DNA of 64,000 bases, taken from Anaerofustis stercorihominis (GTDB lineage Bacteria; Bacillota; Clostridia; Eubacteriales; Anaerofustaceae). Made by a program: the position numbers and the translations under genes. The stretch covers positions 28,469-92,468 of the forward strand of contig NZ_SPHL01000002.1 in assembly GCF_005844425.1 (NCBI RefSeq), given 5' to 3'. This document shows positions 8,221 to 16,481 of this stretch, piece by piece. The notes under the pieces are model-generated. The model had not been told where the DNA came from. It was given only the letters and a program-made list of their open reading frames with translations, and did no database searches. Numbering within the stretch: position 1 is the stretch's first letter; the number at the start of each line of letters is the position of its first letter.

Positions 8221-9021
8221 ATGGACTATAAATTACTTATCACCGATTTGGACGGAACTATGCTTAATTCTAAAAGCGAAATTAGCGAAAGGAATTTAAA
8301 AGCAGTTCATGAACTTCAAAGAAGAGGGAAATTTATAAGTGTCGGAAGCGGCAGGCTTTATGTTGATGCAATAAAATATGCAAGACAACTTGGTTGTCAA
8401 TATAATTACAATATTGCAAATGCAGGTCTTACGATATTTAAAGAGGGTGAAGAAGAATATGTTGCTCATTTTGAAGAAGGATATTATAAAAGAATAGTTG
8501 ATATTTTAAGATACAATCATATTCCTTTTGTCGTTATGACAAGCGATTATGAAGGTTCTTTTTATGATGAAACAAGTGAAGAATTTGTCCATAGATGTAG
8601 AGAGTTAAATCAAGGAACGCTCATTGATTTTATTGAAGCTGATGTAAGAGATTTAAAAAACGTATATAAAATAAGTTCTTCTTACAGAAATGTTGATGAT
8701 ATTTTTCTTCATAGAGAAGTTGAAAGATTAAACCGTCAAATAAGAGCAGATATATCAGGAGAATATTTTATAGATTTATCTCCAAGAGGTATTTCAAAAT
8801 GGACAGGTGCAATAAGGCTTGCAAAAGAAATGGGAATATCTACAAAAGAGATAATAGCAGTTGGAGATCAGGAAAATGATATGCAGATTGTTGCAAATGT
8901 AGGGCTTGGTGTTGCAATGAAAAATGCTGTGGACAGTTTAAAGAAAGTAGCAGATGTTGTTCTTCCTTATACCAATGATGAAGACGGAGTTGCTTATTTA
9001 ATAGAAAAATATATGCTTTAA
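8221..9021 (+). CDS. Cof-type HAD-IIB phosphatase (array member 1)
   Basis: Haloacid-dehalogenase-like hydrolases of the Cof type remove phosphate from small sugar or cofactor phosphates through a phospho-aspartate. The 266-aa protein has motif I DLDGT (nucleophile D9 or so), motif II GSGR, motif III lysine in ISKWTGAIRLAK, and motif IV VGDQENDMQ, with the large C2B cap between them. AAGGAGGA precedes the ATG. It is first of five tandem paralogues, followed after 46 bp by the next. The substrate cannot be told from sequence. Confidence 0.9.
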   Translation: MDYKLLITDLDGTMLNSKSEISERNLKAVHELQRRGKFISVGSGRLYVDAIKYARQLGCQYNYNIANAGLTIFKEGEEEYVAHFEEGYYKRIVDILRYNHIPFVVMTSDYEGSFYDETSEEFVHRCRELNQGTLIDFIEADVRDLKNVYKISSSYRNVDDIFLHREVERLNRQIRADISGEYFIDLSPRGISKWTGAIRLAKEMGISTKEIIAVGDQENDMQIVANVGLGVAMKNAVDSLKKVADVVLPYTNDEDGVAYLIEKYML

Positions 9022-9067
9022 ATTGATAATAATAATTGGTATTTGTTTAAATGATAGGGAGGATTTT

Positions 9068-9865
9068 ATGAAATATAAACTTATTGTAATGGATGTTGAT
9101 AATACGCTTTTATGCACAGATAAAAGTATATCAAAGAAGAATCTAAAAGCCATAAAAAAATGCATGGATAAAGGTGTAATGGTTTCTCTTGCCAGTGGAA
9201 GACCTGCACTTGATGTTTTATACTTTGCAAAACAAATAGGTATAGAAGATAATTATCACGTTTCCGATAACGGTGCAGGAATATTTAAAGGTAATGATAG
9301 AAAAATAATAAAAGAATTTAACAGAGATTTTTATCTTGATTTAATAGATAAACTTAAATCTAAAAATATAGAATGTGGAGTTTTCTCCAGTGAAAACTTT
9401 GATTTTGTTTATGAAGAGGGCGATGATGTAATTGCAAAGGGAATAAAAATATACTTCCCTGTTACAAAATCAAGAATAGGTAATATTAAAGATATAAAAG
9501 GAGTATACAAAGTAAGTGCATATTTTCATAATGATGAAGAATATGAATTTGTAAAAGGACTTGAAAAAGAAGGTGAAATGCAAGGTGTAGTACCTGATCC
9601 TAACTTTTTTGATATGATGCCTTATAATGTTACAAAAATTGAAGGTACAAGAGCAATAGCAGAAAAACTTGGAATTTCTATGGATGAAGTTATAGTAATG
9701 GGAGACCAGGGTAACGATTATACAAATGTAAAATATGCAGGTCTTGGAGTTGCTGTGGCAAATGCAACAGATGATTTAAAAGAGGTTGCGGATGTGGTTT
9801 TAAAGCAAAGTTGTGATGAAGATGCTGTGGCTTATGTAATAGATAAATATATTTTAGGAGAATAG
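9068..9865 (+). CDS. Cof-type HAD-IIB phosphatase (array member 2)
   Basis: 265 aa. Motif I is DVDNT, motif II ASGRP, motif III lysine in VTKIEGTRAIAEKLG, and motif IV MGDQGNDYTNV. The start at 9068 is preceded by AGGGAGGA at good spacing; an in-frame ATG at 9023, right after the previous gene's stop, would add 15 hydrophobic residues and lacks a ribosome site. Only three bases separate its stop from the next start, so members 2-4 must be translated from one message. The variations in motif I and cap between members suggest divergent substrates. Confidence 0.88.
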   Translation: MKYKLIVMDVDNTLLCTDKSISKKNLKAIKKCMDKGVMVSLASGRPALDVLYFAKQIGIEDNYHVSDNGAGIFKGNDRKIIKEFNRDFYLDLIDKLKSKNIECGVFSSENFDFVYEEGDDVIAKGIKIYFPVTKSRIGNIKDIKGVYKVSAYFHNDEEYEFVKGLEKEGEMQGVVPDPNFFDMMPYNVTKIEGTRAIAEKLGISMDEVIVMGDQGNDYTNVKYAGLGVAVANATDDLKEVADVVLKQSCDEDAVAYVIDKYILGE

Positions 9866-9868
9866 ACA

Positions 9869-10660
9869 TTGAAGTACGAATTGCTTATTACAGATCTTGA
9901 CGATACACTATTAAAAGATGACGGAACGATTTCTAAAAAGAATAAAGATGCACTTAGAAAACTTATAAACAGTGGTGGTAAAGTTGCTCTTGCAAGCGGA
10001 AGAGCAGAGCCAGCAATGGAAAATGTTATAAAAATGGTAGGGCTTAGTGATCAAAAACATCTTGCTCATAATGGACTTAGTGTTTTTAATTTAGATGGAT
10101 ACAGAAAAGTATACAATTTTATTCCAAAAGATGAGATTAAAAGGATTTTAGATTTATTAAAGGTAAATGATATAGAATCTAACGTACTTAGCTTAGATGG
10201 AATATTTCATAATCATAGTTATAAACTTGTTGATGTTATGGATAAGTATGAACATGGATATCCTGTAATTGATGTTGATTATACACCTTATGATATAGAA
10301 AATATATTCTTAATGTATGGGCTTATTAATAATGAAGAACAAAGAAAAATGATGCGTTCATGGGGGAATGATGTTATAGAAACGGGAGAGGGAAATGGTT
10401 TTGTAATATTCTTTGTAAGGGGAGAAGGAAAGTTTCAAGGTGCAAAAAGACTTGCAAAAGAGTTTGGGATTGATGAAGAAAAAATAGTATGTGTGGGAGA
10501 CGGAGGGAATGACCTTCAAATGCTTAGGGATGCTCCTCTTGGAATAGCAGTTAAAAATGCAGTAGACGAAGCAAAAGAAGCTGCAAAAGTAGTTATTGAT
10601 AAAACAAATGAAGAAGATGCAATAAGTTATGTAATAGAAAAATACTTTTTAGGAGAATAA
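9869..10660 (+). CDS. Cof-type HAD-IIB phosphatase (array member 3)
   Basis: 263 aa starting at a TTG codon with TAGGAG eight bases upstream. Catalytic motifs are DLDDT, ASGRAEP, the lysine in FQGAKRLAKEFG and VGDGGNDLQML. All four are intact, so an active phosphatase is expected. The cap domain carries a run of acidic and aromatic residues not shared with members 4 and 5. Confidence 0.88.
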   Translation: MKYELLITDLDDTLLKDDGTISKKNKDALRKLINSGGKVALASGRAEPAMENVIKMVGLSDQKHLAHNGLSVFNLDGYRKVYNFIPKDEIKRILDLLKVNDIESNVLSLDGIFHNHSYKLVDVMDKYEHGYPVIDVDYTPYDIENIFLMYGLINNEEQRKMMRSWGNDVIETGEGNGFVIFFVRGEGKFQGAKRLAKEFGIDEEKIVCVGDGGNDLQMLRDAPLGIAVKNAVDEAKEAAKVVIDKTNEEDAISYVIEKYFLGE

Positions 10661-10662
10661 AC

Positions 10663-11466
10663 ATGATTAAATTATTTGCGGTGGATTTAGATGATACTTT
10701 ACTTAGGGACGGTAATATAATTTCAAAAGAAGACAAACAGGCTATAAGAGATTTAGAGGAAAGTGGTGTTAAGGTTGTTATTGCTTCGGGAAGAAGTGAA
10801 CCTACTCTTAAAGATGTAATATTAGAACTTGGACTTGAAAAAAATAAACATGTAGGAGTAAATGGTGCATTAGTTCTTGATTTAAATGGAAAAAATGAAT
10901 TTTCTAAATACATTGACAGGGATACATATGTAAACCTTATAGAAAGATTAAGAAGCGAAAACAGAGAATTTTTCTGTTACTGCGATGGGGGGCTTATGTA
11001 TGAACATGTGGATAAACTTAGACCTCAAGTTGAGTATTTCCACTCTGCAAAGGCTCTTATTAAAGGGGATGTTATGAGTATTCCTCAGTGTCCTAGAGTA
11101 AATACATATTATGGTGATGAAGAAGAGCTTTCTTATGTAAGAAGTATATGTCCTGAAGGTTTGTATTCAACTGCAAATAGCGGTATTTTGGATTATATGC
11201 CAATAGGATTAAATAAATTTTCAGGGTTAGAACTTGTATTAAAGGAATATGGAATAGATAAAAAGGATGTTGCATGTATAGGGGATCAAGAAAGTGATCT
11301 TGATATGTTCAATAACTGTGGATATTCTTTTGCAGTAAGTAATTGCGATGATTTTGCAAGAGAAGCTGCTGATATAGTTCTTCCAAGAAGTCACAACGAA
11401 AACGGTGTTGCATATGCGATTTATAAATATTTATTAAAAGACGAAGATAAATTATCGAAGATTTAA
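10663..11466 (+). CDS. Cof-type HAD-IIB phosphatase (array member 4)
   Basis: 267 aa. Motif I is DLDDT, motif II ASGRSEP, motif III lysine in LNKFSGLELVLKEYG, and motif IV IGDQESDLDMF, where the usual Asn of GDxxND is Ser although both aspartates remain. It is clearly closest to member 5: both begin MIKLFAVD and both share the cap segment with an aromatic run around FFC and the ending YKYLLKDE or YKYILKDE. This pair therefore arose by a recent duplication relative to the others. It starts two bases after member 3. Confidence 0.88.
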   Translation: MIKLFAVDLDDTLLRDGNIISKEDKQAIRDLEESGVKVVIASGRSEPTLKDVILELGLEKNKHVGVNGALVLDLNGKNEFSKYIDRDTYVNLIERLRSENREFFCYCDGGLMYEHVDKLRPQVEYFHSAKALIKGDVMSIPQCPRVNTYYGDEEELSYVRSICPEGLYSTANSGILDYMPIGLNKFSGLELVLKEYGIDKKDVACIGDQESDLDMFNNCGYSFAVSNCDDFAREAADIVLPRSHNENGVAYAIYKYLLKDEDKLSKI

Positions 11467-11490
11467 GTAGAAAAAAATAAATAAATTCGG

Positions 11491-11521
11491 TATAATAGCC
11501 ATGGCTTAATGTTATGGCTAT
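11491..11521 (+). promoter_or_regulatory. -10 element and inverted repeat before HAD array member 5
   Basis: A TATAAT hexamer (11491-11496) overlaps an inverted repeat ATAGCCAT-N11-ATGGCTAT (11495-11521) that ends ten bases before the ribosome site. Member 5 may have its own promoter with an operator or 5' hairpin. No strong -35 is visible. Confidence 0.45.
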
Positions 11522-11540
11522 TAATTTTATGGAGGAAAAA

Positions 11541-12353
11541 ATGATAAAATTATTCGCAGTAGATATGGACGATACTTTCTTGGATAAGAATGATAATATG
11601 TCAAAAGAAAACATACAGGCAGTAAGAGACCTTGTAGATGCAGGAGTTAAGGTAGTTATAAATTCAGGTAGAACAGAAGTTTTAATGAGAGAACATATTC
11701 ATGATTTAGGTCTTGAATATGTTAAACATGTTGCCGTAAACGGCGCTTTAATTCTTGATGTTAAAGGGGAAAATGAACTTATTTCTTATTTTAATAAAGA
11801 AGATTATGATAACTTTATAAAGATTTTAAGAAGGGAAAACAGAGGGTTTTTCTGTTTCCATAAAGACGGAATAATGTATGAGAATGCAGATGAAAAACTT
11901 ATGAACCACATAAAAAGATTCCATACTTTGAAAATGGCTTGTGAAGGAGATACTCTTTCTCTTGATAAATGCTGCAGAGTAGCGGTTGTAAGAAACAATG
12001 AAGAGGATGTTCCTTATCTAAGAAGCCTTGCACCTAAAGGAGTTTATACAACTGCAAGACCTTTTGGTTCTTGTGTAAGTTATATGCCTGACGGACTTAA
12101 CAAAGCAAACGGCTTAAAAGTCTTAATGGATGAATATGGAATAAATAGTGAAGAAGTTGCAAGTATTGGAGATCAAGAAGTAGATACATATATGTTTGAT
12201 ATATCAAAATATGCATTTGCAGTAAAAAACAGTGATGAAAAAACAAAACAGAGAGCAAATATAGTGTTGCCTAGAACAAATAATGAAAATGCATTTGCTT
12301 ATGCTGTTTATAAGTATATTTTAAAAGATGAAAATAAACTTAAATTAGTTTAA
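11541..12353 (+). CDS. Cof-type HAD-IIB phosphatase (array member 5)
   Basis: 270 aa. Motif I is DMDDT, motif II NSGRTE, motif III lysine in LNKANGLKVLMDEYG, and motif IV IGDQEVDTYMF, with Val in place of the usual Asn but both aspartates kept. The ATG at 11541 follows GGAGG by five bases; an earlier in-frame ATG at 11514 lies within the inverted repeat and is not favoured. A 74-bp gap with its own possible promoter separates it from member 4, so it may be expressed independently. Confidence 0.88.
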   Translation: MIKLFAVDMDDTFLDKNDNMSKENIQAVRDLVDAGVKVVINSGRTEVLMREHIHDLGLEYVKHVAVNGALILDVKGENELISYFNKEDYDNFIKILRRENRGFFCFHKDGIMYENADEKLMNHIKRFHTLKMACEGDTLSLDKCCRVAVVRNNEEDVPYLRSLAPKGVYTTARPFGSCVSYMPDGLNKANGLKVLMDEYGINSEEVASIGDQEVDTYMFDISKYAFAVKNSDEKTKQRANIVLPRTNNENAFAYAVYKYILKDENKLKLV

Positions 12354-12357
12354 AAAA

Positions 12358-12380
12358 AGAACGCATATGCGTTCTTTTTT
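12358..12380. terminator. Bidirectional terminator after HAD array
   Basis: Perfect palindrome AGAACGCATATGCGTTCT with flanking A and T runs. It also ends the minus-strand sdpI-like gene, whose stop codon touches it. Confidence 0.85.
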
Positions 12381-13014
12381 ATATTCCTTTTTTATATAAA
12401 ATAAATGAGTATGCAATTGGTACTATTACCATTACTGCTACACTAGTTAAGAAAACAGCTTGAGGTAATCTGAAGAATGCCGATGCAATTTGAATTATTC
12501 CTGCTATAACCCATATGAAACCGGATAGTCTATGAGTTTTGTTCCAGTTTTCTTCACTGTTTAATGTCCATGGCAGTTTTACTCCCATTGTGTAATTTTG
12601 TTTGCATTTTGGAAGATAGTTTCCAATAATAATAAACACCAAACCCATTAATGCGAGAACAAAAGTCGATGTATTTATATTTTCATAAAGAGCAGATAAT
12701 ATAGATATAAAACAAAATAGAATTGTTAGTATCGGTATTATCCATTTACTTAATGTAAATATAACCTTTGAAGCATTTTTTCTTTTTGGGTCATTATTTA
12801 TAAATACATTTACCAGCAAGTTTAAAGCAGCATAAACAAAAGGCATTACAAAGATAAATACTTCTTTTGATACATATCCGTCGGGATTTCCTGATGCGTC
12901 AAAATGTATCGGTAAACTTGTTGGAAGTTTGTTGTATACAAAAAGACATAAAATTGTAGGTATAAAACAACATATTGTTGAAAGGATTATTTCTTTATTT
13001 ATTTTTATTTTCAT
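12379..13014 (-). CDS. SdpI-family membrane immunity/signal protein
   Basis: 211 aa integral membrane protein with about six hydrophobic segments. The N-terminal DUF1648 domain carries PTSLPIHFDASGNPDGY, and the C-terminal SdpI domain carries NYTMGVKLPWTLNSEENWNKTHR. In Bacillus subtilis SdpI gives immunity to the SdpC killing factor and sequesters the repressor SdpR. Here it overlaps the ArsR-type gene by 20 bp in the same sdpR-sdpI order. No toxin precursor (sdpC) or sdpAB is in the window, so it may sense another membrane-active agent. Confidence 0.88.
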   Translation of the reverse strand: MKIKINKEIILSTICCFIPTILCLFVYNKLPTSLPIHFDASGNPDGYVSKEVFIFVMPFVYAALNLLVNVFINNDPKRKNASKVIFTLSKWIIPILTILFCFISILSALYENINTSTFVLALMGLVFIIIGNYLPKCKQNYTMGVKLPWTLNSEENWNKTHRLSGFIWVIAGIIQIASAFFRLPQAVFLTSVAVMVIVPIAYSFILYKKGI

Positions 13015-13279
13015 CTTTTCCTCCGCTGAACTGAGATAACCACAACATTAATTCTTCAAATACAGATGTGTTTATATCGTAGTAAATAAAGTTTTTATAT
13101 TTTGTTTCGAATATTAAATCCGCTTGTTTTAATTTTGATAAATGATAGGATACCGTTGCTGCAGTCATATCGAATTTTGAAGCAATTTCTCCTGCCGACA
13201 TTCTGCCGTCTTTAAGCATTACAAGAATATCTCTTCTAACCGGATCAGACAGTGCCTTTAGTGTGTTTGCAAAACTCAC
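12995..13279 (-). CDS. ArsR-type repressor, SdpR-like
   Basis: 94 aa winged-helix DNA-binding protein: FANTLKALSDPVRRDILVML, then the recognition region AGEIASKFDMTAATVSYHLSKLKQADLI and the wing KNFIYYDIN. No cysteine pair of a metal sensor is present, in keeping with SdpR-type autorepressors that answer to a membrane partner. It begins at a GTG with GGAG upstream. Its promoter is framed by two copies of one palindrome (13299-13320 and 13355-13376), the probable targets of this protein. Confidence 0.88.
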   Translation of the reverse strand: MSFANTLKALSDPVRRDILVMLKDGRMSAGEIASKFDMTAATVSYHLSKLKQADLIFETKYKNFIYYDINTSVFEELMLWLSQFSGGKDENKNK

Positions 13280-13296
13280 TTTGTTATCTCCTTTCT

Positions 13297-13322
13297 TCTA
13301 TTTAGATATTTTTCTAAATAGA
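13297..13322. promoter_or_regulatory. Operator 1 of the sdpR-like gene
   Basis: TATTTAGA-N6-TCTAAATA (13299-13320), extended by two more base pairs on each side. It lies just downstream of the -10 element and would cover the transcription start, giving repression. Confidence 0.7.
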
Positions 13323-13350
13323 TATTATATCTTTCCTATAAAAAAGTCAA
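13322..13350 (-). promoter_or_regulatory. Promoter of the sdpR-sdpI pair
   Basis: Read on the minus strand, TTGACT (13345-13350) is followed after 15 bp by TATAAT (13324-13329), or after 17 bp by TAATAT (13322-13327). Confidence 0.6.
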
Positions 13351-13381
13351 GAACTATTTAGAAAATTTTCTAAATAGTTCT
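13350..13381. promoter_or_regulatory. Operator 2 (32-bp palindrome)
   Basis: The same TATTTAGA-N6-TCTAAATA motif as operator 1 (13355-13376), embedded in a perfect 32-bp palindrome. It abuts the -35 element of the sdpR-like promoter and contains the last codons and stop of the neighbouring acetyltransferase gene, for which it could also serve as a terminator stem. Confidence 0.65.
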
Positions 13382-13978
13382 CTTGTTTAAAATATTATTG
13401 TATTTTTGTATTATTTTATCTTTTTCTTTATTGTCTAATTCATTTATAGGGATAATGGCTTTAGGATATTTTTCAAATTTGCCAATTTCTAAGCTATACC
13501 ATGCTGTGTCATACCAGTTATTATCTTTATACCCACTTTTTTCAAAAAATCCTATTTCTTTAAATCCTAATTTTTCATGGAATTTATTACTTCCCAGTGT
13601 TTTATGTACGGTTATACAGGCATATACTATTTTAAAGTTTTGTTTTTTTAGTATTTCTATTAATGCCATGTATAAATTTTTTCCTATGCCTTTTTTATTA
13701 TATCCCTCTTTTATATATATAGACAGTTCTACCGTGTAGTCATAGGCTTTTCTTCCTTTGTATTCACTTGCATAAGCATATCCTATAATTTTATTATTTT
13801 CTTCACATACCAAATAAGGATATTTACTTGTTATTTTTCTTATTCTTTCTTTAAATTCCTTAATACTTGGTACGTCATATTCAAAAGTAATGGGAGTATT
13901 TAATATATAAGGTTCGTATATTTTAAGAATGTCTTTTGTATCTTCAATTGTAACTTGTCTTATGTTTAATTTGTCCAT
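13370..13978 (-). CDS. GNAT acetyltransferase, phosphinothricin-acetyltransferase-like
   Basis: 202 aa. The first 165 residues match the Pat/YwnH-type GNAT group: IRQVTIEDTKDILKIYEPYI, TPITFEYDVPS, the acetyl-CoA loop YNKKGIGKNLYMALIEIL, and the end GSNKFHEKLGFKEIGFFEKSGYK and WYDTAWYSL. These enzymes acetylate phosphinothricin or methionine sulfone-type amines; the true substrate here is unknown. A 35-residue charged C-terminal tail is extra. Its stop codon lies inside the palindrome of operator 2. Confidence 0.85.
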   Translation of the reverse strand: MDKLNIRQVTIEDTKDILKIYEPYILNTPITFEYDVPSIKEFKERIRKITSKYPYLVCEENNKIIGYAYASEYKGRKAYDYTVELSIYIKEGYNKKGIGKNLYMALIEILKKQNFKIVYACITVHKTLGSNKFHEKLGFKEIGFFEKSGYKDNNWYDTAWYSLEIGKFEKYPKAIIPINELDNKEKDKIIQKYNNILNKRTI

Positions 13979-14052
13979 TTATAATACCTTCTTAGTTTAT
14001 AATAATTATCTATTTTAAATTAAATAAATAATATAGTCAATTTTAAATTAAC

Positions 14053-14565
14053 TCAATTTGAATGTTTAATGTTATATAGACTTAATATCAAATCAATTGT
14101 AGTAAAAAATAAGAGAGTAAATACAGCATATACTATGGCTCTTTGAGATAAGTTTTCTTTTACAATTTCCAGTAAAATTGGATGAAGAAAGTTAAGCAGA
14201 AAAAGCCCAAAAACTCCAAATACTATAAACCCAATGGCACAGACTCTGCCGTCTAAATTAAATAAGTTATTTGAATAATCCCAGTATTTTTTATCAAATT
14301 TTTTTTCTAAAATGTAAGAGCTAATATATTCTATGGTGCATGAAAAAAATCCAACAAGAAAAAATAATGGAAGAGTATCTATATGGAAATTATAAAAAAC
14401 TAATATAAGAAGAATACATCCAAAACCGTAAATGGGTCTTAAAGGACCGTAAAGAAATCCCCTTGAGTTAATTGGAACTTTGTTTTTTAAATTAATTAAT
14501 GTTTCATAAATATATCCAAGAAAACTATATATAAATATAAAAAGAATGGTTGTAAAGAAATTCAT
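14053..14565 (-). CDS. PF06541-family membrane protein (putative ABC transporter permease, CmpB type)
   Basis: 170 aa with four or five membrane segments. Recognisable family features are the N-terminal FIYSFLGYIYETLINL, NSRGFLYGPLRPIYGFG, the segment FFSCTIEYISSYILEKKF, and KKYWDYSNNLFNLDGRVC. Family members are labelled putative ABC transporter permeases, but no ATPase is adjacent and the biochemical role is unproven. It is transcribed alone, away from the amidase gene. Confidence 0.82.
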   Translation of the reverse strand: MNFFTTILFIFIYSFLGYIYETLINLKNKVPINSRGFLYGPLRPIYGFGCILLILVFYNFHIDTLPLFFLVGFFSCTIEYISSYILEKKFDKKYWDYSNNLFNLDGRVCAIGFIVFGVFGLFLLNFLHPILLEIVKENLSQRAIVYAVFTLLFFTTIDLILSLYNIKHSN

Positions 14566-14681
14566 AAAAATACCTTTTATTTTTTATAATGTGTAAAACT
14601 AAATAAAAAATACGAAAAAGAATAAACAAAAAGAAATTTTTTTCATAGTATATTTTGAAGGATATTATTTTGGAGGTAAAT

Positions 14682-15284
14682 ATGGTAGATGTATATATTT
14701 CTCCGTCAGTGCAACATTTTAATTTAGGTTATGACGGGTTTGGAAGCGAAGAAGAAAGAATGAACGAGATTGCGGATATTGTTGAATACGAACTTAACAG
14801 GCATGGGCTTGTAACGGCGAGGAATTCTCCTAATATGACTCTTGCACAAGTTGTTGAGGATTCAAACAGCATTAAACCGAGGGTTCATGTTGCAATACAT
14901 TCTAATGCTTCAAATGGAGAAGCCAGAGGTGCTGAAATCTATGCTCACAGGTTTGGCGGTGAAGGTGAAAAACTTGCAAGGGATATTTATCCTTATCTTG
15001 AAATGTTAACACCTACTGATGATTTGGGCGTAAAAGAGGGGTATTTAACCTTTAACGGAAAAGGAATGTATGAACTTAGAAAAACAGTATCTCCTGCGGT
15101 GCTTATGGAAGTTGCTTTTCATGATAATCCAGAAGACAGCGATTTTATCATAAATAATATATATGAATACGGTGTAGGTATTGCTAAAGGTATACTTGAT
15201 TATTTTAATATACCTTATGTTGGAGACAGTAAAGAAAATATTGATTTTTTAAAAAATAAATATAACGGAAAATATTATGAATAA
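14682..15284 (+). CDS. N-acetylmuramoyl-L-alanine amidase (Amidase_3) without signal peptide
   Basis: Zinc amidases of this family cleave the bond between MurNAc and the first L-Ala of the peptide stem. In 200 aa it has VYISPSVQHFNLGYDG (first zinc histidine), SEEERMNEIADIVEYEL (glutamate ligand), VHVAIHSNAS (second histidine), and LMEVAFHDNPEDSDFI (catalytic glutamate). There is no signal peptide, lipobox or wall-binding repeat, so it must leave the cell by lysis or an unusual route. GGAGG supports the ATG at 14682 over an in-frame one at 14655. No holin or phage gene is beside it. Confidence 0.85.
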   Translation: MVDVYISPSVQHFNLGYDGFGSEEERMNEIADIVEYELNRHGLVTARNSPNMTLAQVVEDSNSIKPRVHVAIHSNASNGEARGAEIYAHRFGGEGEKLARDIYPYLEMLTPTDDLGVKEGYLTFNGKGMYELRKTVSPAVLMEVAFHDNPEDSDFIINNIYEYGVGIAKGILDYFNIPYVGDSKENIDFLKNKYNGKYYE

Positions 15285-15328
15285 AAATTGCTTTCTTTTT
15301 TAATAATAAAATAAAAAAGGAAGTTAGT

Positions 15329-15757
15329 ATGGATAACACAATTAAATTATTGGAATTTATTTATAAAAATGCAAAAATGGGCTCAACTTCTATTGAAGAT
15401 TTGATAGATGTTAACGAAGATTTAAGATTTAGAGATGAACTTGTTCATGAGAAAGAAACTTATGATGCTTTTGTTAAAAAAGTAATAAAAGTAATGAATG
15501 ATATGGGCAAGGAAGTAAAAGATTTATCTTATTTTTCAGAACTTCAAAGTTATTTTATGATAAAAATGGAAACAATAAAGGATAAATCTGTTGAACATCT
15601 TGCGGGAATGATGATGCAGGGAAGTACGATGGGAATAGTTCAAATAACAAAGAAAATAAGAGATTATAAAGACAGCGACAAAAGAGTTGTTGCTTTAGCA
15701 AAAGAACTTCTTGAAATAGAAGAACAGAATTTTTATGAACTTAAAAAGTATTTATAA
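15329..15757 (+). CDS. Small all-helical protein of unknown function
   Basis: I do not recognise a named family. The 142-aa product is soluble, almost wholly helical and rich in Lys, Glu and Met. Two helices (about 33-55 and 120-142) carry Glu/His spacings, LVHEKETYDAF and LEIEEQNFYEL, that resemble a ferritin-like four-helix bundle. That resemblance is weak and no metal site can be proved. AAGGAAG precedes the ATG. It sits between the amidase and M23 peptidase genes with a terminator on its 3' side. Confidence 0.6.
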   Translation: MDNTIKLLEFIYKNAKMGSTSIEDLIDVNEDLRFRDELVHEKETYDAFVKKVIKVMNDMGKEVKDLSYFSELQSYFMIKMETIKDKSVEHLAGMMMQGSTMGIVQITKKIRDYKDSDKRVVALAKELLEIEEQNFYELKKYL

Positions 15758-15778
15758 AACAGGCTATGCCTGTTTTTT
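15758..15778 (+). terminator. Terminator after helical-protein gene
   Basis: AACAGGC-TAT-GCCTGTT followed by a T run. Confidence 0.8.
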
Positions 15779-15813
15779 AGTATAATTAAATTTTTATTTC
15801 ATATATTTAATTG

Positions 15814-16425
15814 ATGAGAAGAAAATTAAATATTAAAAGAAAATTTTATAAAAAAGTATTATATTTTATTTTAAATTTATTTTTTACTTTTATTATTTTA
15901 TATCCTGTTTTAAATGATATTGATACAATATTCTATCTATTTAATAAAAATTATATTATAAGTAAAAACGAAACAAACCTTATAGAATATAAGGCTGAAA
16001 AATCTGATTTTATTAAACCTGTGGAGGGAGTAATTACAAGTGAATTTTCTTATAGAATTCACCCAATAACAGGTAAAAAAACAAAACATAACGGTATTGA
16101 TATTGGAGCAAAGTGGCATGATGACATAAAGGCAACGGCAGATGGAGAAGTTGTTGAAGTGGGGTGTGATAAAGAAGGGTATGGAAATTACATAAAAATA
16201 AAACATGAGTATGACATATATTCTTTTTATGCTCATCTATCAAAAATAAGTGTAAAAGAAGGGCAGAAGGTCAAGCAGGGATATGTTATAGGAAAAGAAG
16301 GGGGAGATCCTAAAAAAGATAAGAATCCAGGCTCCTCTACGGGGCATCATCTGCATTTTGAAATAAGGACATCTTCAGATGTTAAAGATTGTATAAATCC
16401 TCTTATATTTGTTGATTATAAATAA
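15814..16425 (+). CDS. Membrane-anchored M23 (LytM-type) peptidase
   Basis: 203 aa: basic N-terminus, one membrane segment (about 17-36), a short stalk, and an M23 metallopeptidase domain from residue 70 (GVITSEFSYRIHPITGKKTKHNGIDIG). Zinc ligands are the H and D of HNGID and the last H of GHHLHFE; the conserved FYAHLSK lies between. It probably cuts peptidoglycan cross-links on the outer face, or acts as a degenerate partner. Start is uncertain: TTG 15811 and ATG 15814 are adjacent, and neither has a clear ribosome site. A TATAAT lies at 15781-15786. Confidence 0.88.
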   Translation: MRRKLNIKRKFYKKVLYFILNLFFTFIILYPVLNDIDTIFYLFNKNYIISKNETNLIEYKAEKSDFIKPVEGVITSEFSYRIHPITGKKTKHNGIDIGAKWHDDIKATADGEVVEVGCDKEGYGNYIKIKHEYDIYSFYAHLSKISVKEGQKVKQGYVIGKEGGDPKKDKNPGSSTGHHLHFEIRTSSDVKDCINPLIFVDYK

Positions 16426-16428
16426 AAA

Positions 16429-16449
16429 AAGAGCATAAGCTCTTTTTTT
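16429..16449. terminator. Bidirectional terminator between M23 and trxA
   Basis: AAGAGC-ATAA-GCTCTT with flanking A and T runs; trxA on the minus strand ends 33 bp beyond it. Confidence 0.8.
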
Positions 16450-16481
16450 ACAAACAATTTTATTTTAGGGAAATATATATA

